Source of the DNA: Desulfonatronum sp.
GTDB lineage: Bacteria; Desulfobacterota; Desulfovibrionia; Desulfovibrionales; Desulfonatronaceae
Reading direction: 5' to 3'
DNA length: 19,415 nt
Assembly (NCBI GenBank): GCA_007127655.1
Contig: SKYX01000077.1
Coordinates: 1 to 19,415 of the forward strand
Below the pieces are notes generated by a model that saw only the letters and a list, made by a program, of their open reading frames with translations, was not told the DNA's origin and searched no databases. Shown here piece after piece: positions 1 to 6,297 of this stretch. Within the stretch, counting starts at the first letter, position 1. Each line of letters starts with the position of its first letter. The position numbers and the translations under genes were made by a program.

Positions 1-1277
1 GATTCGATGCCGAAGAAATCGGCGAAGGCCCGGTTTGCCCCCAGGTAGCGCTGCTTGCGGTCCTTCCAGCAGACCAGTTGCGGGATGGCGTCCATCAGGA
101 TTTCCAGAAAGGAGAGCTGATGGCGGATTCTGCGTTCCACGGCCCGGCGCTGGATGATGTTCCGGACTAAAAAGCCCAGGGCTACCACCAGGGTGAACAG
201 GCTGACCATGATCACCTGAAAGACCTGCTTGTCCAGCTCGTAAAAGGCCTCGGGCTCGTTGATGAACAGGCTGCCGGGAGGAACCTGGCGACGGCTGATG
301 TCGCGCTGCATCAGCACCTGGTAGTCGAACATGTACTGATCCACGACTTCGGAGACGACCGGAATTGCCGACGGCGACTCGCCTTCCATGATGCGCAGGG
401 CCATTTCCGCCGTGATCCTGCCATGAAGGTGTCCGCTGAGCAGGCGTCCGCCGACCATGCCGTGGCCCAGCAGGAATTCCCAGTTGCTGTAGATGGGCAG
501 GTCCGTGACCATGGCCACGGCCTCCAAGACCTCCGAGGCGGACATGAACTGACCGCCCACATTGTGGAAAAAGGGAATGAAAAACAAAAAGGCGTTGCGC
601 GGCAACTCACGGACTTGCTCCTGGATTTCGCGCAACGAATACCGTTCCCAGAACTCGAACTCCAGGCGATCCTCGAAATACGGCTGCACGGCCTCGATCT
701 GGTTGCGGATGGCCATTCCGGTGATGGACTCGTCGCCGATGACCACCAGCTTGTTCTTGTTGGGGTGGATGCTCAAGGCCAGTTCCAGGGTGTCCCGGAC
801 TTCGATGTTTTCCAGGATTCCAGTGACGAAGGTCTGGTCGATTTCCTCCGGGGTAACGTCGTTCAGGCCGCAGAAGACCACCGGTATGCCGGGAAACAGC
901 CGGTCGCGGTGTTCGAGGATGAAGTTGTAGGCGTCGTTGTCCGATACGATGACGATATCGAAGTGCTCGTCGACGAATTTGTCCTGATAGAGCCGGAACA
1001 GGGTGTCCGCGATGACTTCGTAGGGGTACTTTTTGGCGTCCATGTACTCGATCTGCAGCTCGATGTGGTACCGGCTTTGCTCCAATCCCCGGCGGATACC
1101 CTCCTGCAGATGGTCCGACCACGCATACCCGTTGTGATAGGAATTGAGGTAAAATACCCGCTTTTTTTCCCGTCCCGGTTCTGGCTGGGAAAAGGCGGGA
1201 ATCGCCGTGGCGGCCAGGAGCAATCCGCTGATCAAAAATGCGGCGAGGCGGAAGAAGGCCTTTCTTTTCTGGATCAT
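1..1277 (-). CDS. Sensor protein, substrate-binding-like domain plus PAS (partial, C-terminus off window)
   Basis: This is a signal-transduction protein of which 425 codons are visible; the frame is open to the window edge. Residues 1-31 form a signal peptide (basic MIQKRK, hydrophobic core, cleavage near AFSQ). Residues 38 to about 330 resemble the periplasmic ABC-transporter substrate-binding-like sensor family (motifs RVFYLNSYHNGYAW, IVIVSDNDAYNFI, PVVFCGLNDV). One membrane segment lies near 347-367, then a linker, then the start of a PAS domain (LVCWKDRKQRYLGANRAF) from about residue 385. The output domain is not visible; a histidine kinase or a diguanylate cyclase would both be typical. 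The ATG at 1277 is the first start that fits the signal peptide; an upstream ATG at 1291 is out of frame and stops at once. The Shine-Dalgarno is weak. It lies 39 nt after the ChaN-like gene, so it is probably co-transcribed with it. The ligand is unknown. Confidence 0.8.
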   Translation of the reverse strand, partial: MIQKRKAFFRLAAFLISGLLLAATAIPAFSQPEPGREKKRVFYLNSYHNGYAWSDHLQEGIRRGLEQSRYHIELQIEYMDAKKYPYEVIADTLFRLYQDKFVDEHFDIVIVSDNDAYNFILEHRDRLFPGIPVVFCGLNDVTPEEIDQTFVTGILENIEVRDTLELALSIHPNKNKLVVIGDESITGMAIRNQIEAVQPYFEDRLEFEFWERYSLREIQEQVRELPRNAFLFFIPFFHNVGGQFMSASEVLEAVAMVTDLPIYSNWEFLLGHGMVGGRLLSGHLHGRITAEMALRIMEGESPSAIPVVSEVVDQYMFDYQVLMQRDISRRQVPPGSLFINEPEAFYELDKQVFQVIMVSLFTLVVALGFLVRNIIQRRAVERRIRHQLSFLEILMDAIPQLVCWKDRKQRYLGANRAFADFFGIE

Positions 1278-1316
1278 GATGAAATGGTCATCCGCTGTTT
1301 TGCCCCTCTTTCCGAT

Positions 1317-2186
1317 CTACAAACCGAGGATCAAGTAATCCGCATCCTTTGCGGTGATATCCTGAAGGTCCATGTGGACCGGAATGTCCGGTACAATGGA
1401 AAACTGCCGTATTTGCGGTGCAAGGCGATGCACCTGAAAGGGCATGGCCGGCTTCCAGGCATGGACCGAACCGGTGAGTACGACCATGGTGTGGTGTGGT
1501 TGGTTTTTCAGATAGTCCAGGGCATGGACGGCAAAAGCGGCGTCCCAGACCAGTTGGGCTTCGCAAAAACGCTCAAACGCACCGGCGTGGCCGTCAGAGC
1601 CGACAAACCGACGCAGGAAGGCCTCATACTCCGGATCAATGCGGCAGACGATGGGCGGCAGAAGCCCCAGCTCCTCCCTGGTCAGGGAGGCGAACCCCTG
1701 ACGGGCCACTTTCCGCGTGATCTCTCGCGGGACGTTCAAGCCGACCATGGGAATGTCGTGGTCGCGGCAGTAGATGAAAATGTCCCGATAGGCCGGCCAT
1801 TGGACGCCCCAATTCCGGGTGAATGCCTGAACCATTTCCGGCTCCAAAATGGTGCCGGCCACCCAGTTGTCCAAAACATCCTGCTCGCGCTGCTGGAACA
1901 TCTCCAGCCCGACGGCCACGGGCATTCCTGATTCGTGCAGGGCCCTGATAATGGCCAGCTGCGCGGTGTGATGTCGCGGATTGCCATGGGATTCACCGAC
2001 AATCAGCAGGTCAGCACTGGACAATTCCGGGAGGGCTTCGGTGAGCGTCGTAGACCGGGAATGGTTCAGGTCCCTGAGTTGGAGATCTTCCGAGGGGTGG
2101 GACGCAGCCGGGAAGAGCGTCAGCAGGATGGTCAGGATAAGGGCGCTGCGGATGGATCGGAAGCAATTTGGAAAAAACGTGTTCAT
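1317..2186 (-). CDS. ChaN-like haem-binding / Tiki-superfamily exported protein
   Basis: A 289-residue protein of the ChaN family (Cofac_haem_bdg, Tiki/EreA-like fold). Members bind haem, and some relatives are metal-dependent hydrolases. Family marks that can be read are LLIVGESHGNPRHH (GESH at 64-67, His 72-73), AVGLEMFQQREQ (93-102) and TGSVHAWK (238-245). An N-terminal hydrophobic stretch (residues 13-28) looks like a signal peptide. There is no convincing lipobox cysteine, so it is probably periplasmic rather than a lipoprotein. Its ATG overlaps the stop of the upstream M1 peptidase gene (ATGA), which implies translational coupling. Pairing with an exported peptidase suggests a shared envelope job, possibly haem or peptide handling; that is inference. 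The family assignment is firm, the substrate is not. Confidence 0.85.
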   Translation of the reverse strand: MNTFFPNCFRSIRSALILTILLTLFPAASHPSEDLQLRDLNHSRSTTLTEALPELSSADLLIVGESHGNPRHHTAQLAIIRALHESGMPVAVGLEMFQQREQDVLDNWVAGTILEPEMVQAFTRNWGVQWPAYRDIFIYCRDHDIPMVGLNVPREITRKVARQGFASLTREELGLLPPIVCRIDPEYEAFLRRFVGSDGHAGAFERFCEAQLVWDAAFAVHALDYLKNQPHHTMVVLTGSVHAWKPAMPFQVHRLAPQIRQFSIVPDIPVHMDLQDITAKDADYLILGL

Positions 2187-4510
2187 GGCTGAAGATCCTT
2201 GATCAGAGGTGAAGCCAGAGCAGGCCAGGCACCGCGTAGACGATTCTCGCCACGATGAAAGCCGAGGTAACTGTCCTTGCCGTAGTGGGTGATCCGTCGG
2301 GCCGTATCCGCCACGGCCTCGGCGTCCAGACCCGTGTCGGGGCTGAACAAGCCGATGACGCCTTGGTCCCGGTCCGGATGGGGTAGGACGAGAAACAGGG
2401 TGTCCATTTCAACGGAACCCTTGCTTGAATTGGTTTGCGAAGTTGGTTCCGGACCTTTTGAGGCAGCTGTTTTTGCCCCTCTCTTTCCGGGGATGAGTCG
2501 TGAGGTCGCCATATCTCCGGCTGCCGGGTGCTTCGCGTAGGCCTCGGGCAGAGCCACCAGGGCACGCAACGCTTCGGCTTGGGGGAGTCCGAAAAACAGC
2601 AGTTGGGAAGCCCATCTTGTCTCTTCCAGGGCTTCCCGTTCATGCATGATACGCGCCCGAGGCTGGTTCATGCTGCGTAAAAAGCCGCGTACGATATCCT
2701 CTGGAACGTGGTCCATATCGATGCTCCGGATCAGCAGCAAGTCGGATGCGCCCTTGATGCTGTTGACCGTTGGCGGGATTTCTTCCGGAGCCAGCAGGCG
2801 AAATAGGTGGTGTTCCGGGTCCACCAGCAGACGTTGGGGGATGTCCTGGCTGATGATGGACATACTGGCTGTCCCGGCTTGGAGCTGCAGGGAGTGGGGC
2901 TGTGTTCCGGACGGTGTTTCCAGGTGCACCGGGACGCTCAGATCATAAAACGGAGCATTCTGGGCGAGCACGAACTCTACCTGCCACCCCTGGGGCTGCT
3001 CCGTGACATGGACGTCTTTTAGCCGCAGATCTGGTGCTCCCGAAGTCAGCAGCCATTGACGGGTAAACGTTTCCCGAACCGGCGTGCCCTTGTTGTTCCC
3101 TTCGTGGTCCGGCCAGGAGTTCCATCCGGCATGTTCAAAGGAATCGAACATATCCTGCCATGTGGCCTTCCGAAACAGCCATTGGTCGTAGAAGGACCGC
3201 AGGGCGCCCCAGAATGCCTCCTCTCCCATCTGTTGGCGGATCATGTGTACAAGATACATGGCCTTGCCATAGCCCACCACCTGGGAAGCCGGGTCAGAAC
3301 GGGACAAAAAGCGGGCAACCGGAAAATCGGCCTGGCCGGCCGCCAGCAGGGCATAGTCGCGCAGAATGCGCACCCGGTATTCCCTGGCAGCTTCCGGGGA
3401 TTCCTCCTCCTGGGCCAGATAGTCGGCCACGTAGGTCGTCAGGCCCTCGCTCCAATTGCCCTGACTGTAGTCCACGAATACGCCGTTGCCCCACCAACAA
3501 TGGGCCACTTCATGACGCAGGCTGGTTTCCGGGATGAATGGCAAGCGCAGGATGGCCGAGCCCAGCAACGTGTAGGATGGCATGCCGAACCCGGATGGGA
3601 AGAAGTTTTCGACCACGGCGAAGTGATCAAAGGGGTAGGGGCCGTGAAGTTGCTCGTACGTTGCCACATGTCGGGCCGAAGCCTCAAGGTAGATCTGGGC
3701 CAAGTGGTCGCTACCCGGGAAAAAATACGTGGAGATCGGCACGGAATCCGTCTTGAGCTGTTGGTGGACATACCGGCCGGCGGAAAGCGGCATGCCCCGG
3801 CCGAGCTGGCCAACCTGCCAGCGGGAAATACTCTTGTCGCCCAAGTGCTCATGGCCCAGAAGTCGACCGGCGGTGACGGCCAGAATGCCGGCTGGGGCGA
3901 CCACTTCCAGGTTGACCGGGGGATTCCGTTCCGGGGAGCTGGGGAACCAGCCGCTTTGTCCTTGAAAGAATACCCCTTGTTCGGTGATGGTGGCACTGAC
4001 CCCGAACCCGGTATTGTCCGTGCTGAATTGGGACTGGGGTACAGGGTCATGGAAGACCCCCGAATAGGTGATGGCAAGCCGCACGTCCTGGCCGACTTTG
4101 TTCGTACCGGGAGTGATCCGTAGTCGGCCGTTGTTGAATTGATGGGCCACGGGTTGGCCGTCGAGGTGCACGGCATGCAGGTGCATCCGGGGATGCAGGA
4201 AGTAGTCCAGGGTGGCCGAGGCCAGGGGACCGTGCCGAATGACGCTTTGCCCGTGCAAGGCGCCGGTGGAGAGGTCCAGCTCAATTCGCAGGTCATGGGC
4301 AGCAGGACTTGTGAATTGGTCTGGAGCGTTCTTGGCCTGGACCGGGAAGGCGCTGAGGAACATCAGCAAGGCCAGCACCACTGCCCATGCCCGGCATTGA
4401 GGCAGGCTTTGGGGGGGGGACAGTGCTGGAAGTGTTCTCCAGCCCGGAAGTACGGGAATGTGGTGATTGCTGGGGATTGGCTGCCGGTTGTGGCCCCCAT
4501 GCGACCTCAT
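2183..4510 (-). CDS. M1-family zinc metallopeptidase, exported
   Basis: A gluzincin aminopeptidase-type protein of about 775 residues from the chosen start. Zinc-binding HEVAH is at residues 333-337, followed by WWGN and, 17 residues after the second His, the third ligand Glu355 in GNWSEGLTTY. The segment SGFGMPSYTLLG (306-317) sits where M1 enzymes carry the GAMEN exopeptidase motif, but it is not GAMEN, so aminopeptidase activity is uncertain. A hydrophobic stretch (about 41-57, ending near VQAK) suggests export or membrane anchoring after an unusually long N-region. I chose the ATG at 4510 because GGAGG lies 7 nt upstream. The frame also stays open to a TTG at 4591. The region after residue 580 lacks clear motifs. 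It is first of three co-oriented genes and overlaps the ChaN-like gene by 4 nt. Confidence 0.85.
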   Translation of the reverse strand: MRSHGGHNRQPIPSNHHIPVLPGWRTLPALSPPQSLPQCRAWAVVLALLMFLSAFPVQAKNAPDQFTSPAAHDLRIELDLSTGALHGQSVIRHGPLASATLDYFLHPRMHLHAVHLDGQPVAHQFNNGRLRITPGTNKVGQDVRLAITYSGVFHDPVPQSQFSTDNTGFGVSATITEQGVFFQGQSGWFPSSPERNPPVNLEVVAPAGILAVTAGRLLGHEHLGDKSISRWQVGQLGRGMPLSAGRYVHQQLKTDSVPISTYFFPGSDHLAQIYLEASARHVATYEQLHGPYPFDHFAVVENFFPSGFGMPSYTLLGSAILRLPFIPETSLRHEVAHCWWGNGVFVDYSQGNWSEGLTTYVADYLAQEEESPEAAREYRVRILRDYALLAAGQADFPVARFLSRSDPASQVVGYGKAMYLVHMIRQQMGEEAFWGALRSFYDQWLFRKATWQDMFDSFEHAGWNSWPDHEGNNKGTPVRETFTRQWLLTSGAPDLRLKDVHVTEQPQGWQVEFVLAQNAPFYDLSVPVHLETPSGTQPHSLQLQAGTASMSIISQDIPQRLLVDPEHHLFRLLAPEEIPPTVNSIKGASDLLLIRSIDMDHVPEDIVRGFLRSMNQPRARIMHEREALEETRWASQLLFFGLPQAEALRALVALPEAYAKHPAAGDMATSRLIPGKRGAKTAASKGPEPTSQTNSSKGSVEMDTLFLVLPHPDRDQGVIGLFSPDTGLDAEAVADTARRITHYGKDSYLGFHRGENRLRGAWPALASPLIKDLQP

Positions 4511-4626
4511 GGGCGGCCCTCCAGGGGGCTGAGGAGGCGCTGCGATCCGGCACGAGGTTGAATGCCGCGCGGGATACGCGTAAGGTTGCAACAGACTGAG
4601 AGGGGTGAATCACCCATGATGTTCAT
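4507..4626 (-). CDS. Possible 39-codon leader ORF coupled to the M1 peptidase gene
   Basis: A small ORF begins with ATG at 4626, has GAGG 5 nt upstream, and runs without a stop to a TGA that overlaps the peptidase ATG at 4510 (ATGA). The predicted peptide begins MNIMGDSPLS and contains two adjacent cysteines. It is rich in Arg, Pro and Ser and has no recognisable domain. The arrangement fits a translated leader that feeds ribosomes to the next gene. It could equally be chance, because the peptidase start has its own good Shine-Dalgarno and the window is GC-rich. Confidence 0.25.
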   Translation of the reverse strand: MNIMGDSPLSVCCNLTRIPRGIQPRAGSQRLLSPLEGRP

Positions 4627-5011
4627 GATCACCTCGGAATGATTGTGTCGGCAGGGGACTGCCCGGTGGCGAGTGCAAAAACGTGATGCGCATCGGGCAA
4701 AAGACTGGGAGTCAAACGCAGGGGACAGTCAAAACAAGCAGTTGGGATCATCGCCTTCATGGCAAAGCCTCGTTTTTCGATGTTCGGCGCAAAAGTCCAG
4801 GAACGGATTGGCTCCGGTGTAAAGCTTCCAGGTTAATGTTAGTGATTGCCATACCGTTTTTCAATCCTTGGGAGGACAAATGGGCGAAACAGATATTGAA
4901 CAAAGCATGTTCGGAGCCACAGGGCAAACGATGATTTGGGTCGGTCTACGCGGGCAGGTTGGCCTTTTATTGCGAAAAAAATAATCCACACTCACTCAAG
5001 GAGGTCGTGTC
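4627..5011. other. Divergent intergenic spacer between peptidase operon and nitroreductase
   Basis: This spacer must contain the promoters for the leftward peptidase group and the rightward nitroreductase. I see no convincing gene in it. A possible plus-strand promoter is TTGGCC (4959-4964) with AATAAT (4980-4985), but the 15-nt spacing is short. A strong AAGGAGG (4999-5005) serves the nitroreductase start. CATGAT occurs twice near 4615-4628 next to the leader ORF. Confidence 0.5.
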
Positions 5012-5617
5012 ATGACGGTCAGAGAGGCCATTGCGGTCAGGCGCAGCATCCGTAAATTTACGGATCAGCCGGTGAGCGAAGAGCAGGTGGCGGTGCTGCT
5101 GGAAGCGGCCAGGTCCGCGCCGTCCAGCACCAATTGCCAGCCATGGCGGTTCAAGGTGGTTACGGCGCGAGAGGATATCCAATGGCTTTCCGGCGCTCCG
5201 ACCAAGGGACAACGCTGGATTGCCGGGGCCGGGGCGGTGTTGGTCTGCTGCGCGGATGTCCAGCGGTTCATCGAGGATTCAGCGACTAATGTGCGCTTTT
5301 TGCGCGACAGCGGTATGCTTCCGCCGGAAATGCTGGAAGGGTTGAATGAGTACCTGAGCCGGACCGAGAACGCCCAGCCCGAAGTGCTGCGCTGGGCCGC
5401 GGCGGCCAACTGCGCCATCGCCCTGACCCAGGTGATGCTCCAGGCCGTGGAATTGGGGCTGGGAACCTGCTGGATCGGGATGTTCGACGAGGCCGCGGTG
5501 AAAGAGCGTTTTCAAATCCCCGAAGCCATGCCGGTGGTGGCCCTGCTGGCCGTGGGCCATCCGGCCGAGAATCCGGAACAGCGACCCAGAAAAGACGTGG
5601 AGGATATTCTCCTGTAG
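5012..5617 (+). CDS. Nitroreductase-family FMN oxidoreductase
   Basis: A 201-residue flavoprotein of the nitroreductase superfamily, which uses FMN and NAD(P)H to reduce nitro compounds, quinones or related electrophiles in the cytoplasm. The N-terminus carries the FMN-phosphate signature RRSIRKF (residues 10-16) and the SAPSSTNCQPWRF segment (about 35-47). The late GLGTCWIGMF stretch and LLAVGHPAE near the C-terminus are also typical. Length is normal for the family. The ATG at 5012 follows AAGGAGG with 6-7 nt spacing. It stands alone, with its own terminator directly downstream and opposite-strand neighbours on both sides. A Cys-containing insertion (LVCCADVQRF) is family-compatible. The physiological substrate cannot be told from sequence. 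Confidence 0.9.
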   Translation: MTVREAIAVRRSIRKFTDQPVSEEQVAVLLEAARSAPSSTNCQPWRFKVVTAREDIQWLSGAPTKGQRWIAGAGAVLVCCADVQRFIEDSATNVRFLRDSGMLPPEMLEGLNEYLSRTENAQPEVLRWAAAANCAIALTQVMLQAVELGLGTCWIGMFDEAAVKERFQIPEAMPVVALLAVGHPAENPEQRPRKDVEDILL

Positions 5618-5644
5618 CTTTTTCCAACGTGGTGAGTGGAAGCG

Positions 5645-5692
5645 GAAATCCGCCGAAGTGTCGCGAGGGCGCTTCGGCGGATTTCATTTTTT
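5645..5692 (+). terminator. Rho-independent terminator of nitroreductase gene
   Basis: A perfect 14-bp stem pairs 5645-5658 with 5672-5685 around a 13-nt loop and is followed by ATTTTTT. It starts 28 nt after the nitroreductase stop. The other strand has the same stem but no T-run in the right place, so it would end the leftward DsrC-like transcript poorly. Confidence 0.9.
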
Positions 5693-5779
5693 CGGCAGCT
5701 TCTCTTCGGAAGTTCTTCAGGCTTCGGGTGAAAGCTCGGAATGCGGCGTGGCATCGAAGCCGTGGAGTTCATATCGGAA

Positions 5780-6142
5780 CTATTGAACCGAAATGAGCCG
5801 GTAGAATTTGTGGTCTTTGTCCACGGCCTCGGAAAAGACGTTCTCTGGTTTGGGCAACCCCGCGGCCTTCCAGGCCAGCAAGGGGTCCAGGAACTGCTCG
5901 CGAACGCACTCCTTGGGTTGATGCAGGTTCTTGCAGACCGCCTGCAAAATCGGGAAGGCATTGAACTTCTGAAAATAGTCTCGCAGAAACTGAAGCATGG
6001 CCAGCGTCTGCGCGTTCAATTCTGGACCTCCGTGGTGCTTGAGAATCGCCTTGGCCACGTCCTCGTTCCAACACTCCGGATCGAGCAAAAAACCGTCCTG
6101 GTCCACTTCACAGCTTTTACCGTTCAATTCGAGCTGGGGCAT
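5780..6142 (-). CDS. DsrC/TusE-family protein lacking both C-terminal arm cysteines (RspA-like)
   Basis: A 120-residue cytoplasmic protein of the DsrC/TusE/DsvC family. Family features are LELNGKSCEVDQDGFLLDP at the N-terminus, QFLRDYFQKF (51-60) and the C-terminal AGLPKP box (94-99). In true DsrC the arm reads C-K-x-A-G-L-P-K-P-x-x-C. Here the first cysteine position is Trp91 and the penultimate one is Val102, followed by an 18-residue extension. It therefore cannot form the DsrC trisulfide or act as a TusE persulfide carrier. Family members without these cysteines have been called RspA and proposed to be regulatory. The start at 6142 was chosen for its AGGAG 6 nt upstream; an in-frame ATG at 6202 has no such site. 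It follows comEC by about 155 nt and may have its own promoter. Confidence 0.85.
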   Translation of the reverse strand: MPQLELNGKSCEVDQDGFLLDPECWNEDVAKAILKHHGGPELNAQTLAMLQFLRDYFQKFNAFPILQAVCKNLHQPKECVREQFLDPLLAWKAAGLPKPENVFSEAVDKDHKFYRLISVQ

Positions 6143-6297
6143 ACGAATCTCCTTTCCAGGCTTGATGTTCGAGGGGAATTTTGTCTTGTACTCCGCATCC
6201 ATTGGGTAAAATATTCAAGCCGATTCGGCAAGCGCCGGAGCAAAAGAAATTACCGTACAAGCGGAGGCGTTTTTGCTTGTCCGTTGCGGAGTTGTTG

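Noticed and set aside
423..1931. Long plus-strand open frame (502 codons) antisense to the sensor and ChaN-like genes
   Set aside because: It runs opposite two genes with clear domain motifs, and its translation has no recognisable domain. It is a GC-rich antisense shadow.
4511..4591. TTG start giving the M1 peptidase 27 more residues
   Set aside because: TTG is weak and has no clear Shine-Dalgarno, and the extra residues are Pro/Arg-rich; the ATG at 4510 has GGAGG.
4683..4934. 83-codon plus-strand ORF in the divergent spacer
   Set aside because: It has no ribosome site, no recognisable domain, and occupies the promoter region.
6143..6202. Upstream ATG extending the DsrC-like protein by 20 residues
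   Set aside because: The internal ATG at 6142 has a strong AGGAG site and matches the usual N-terminus of the family.
6257..6280. ACAAGC / GCTTGT hairpin after comEC as terminator
   Set aside because: The stem is only 6 bp with a 12-nt loop and no proper T-run on the minus strand.
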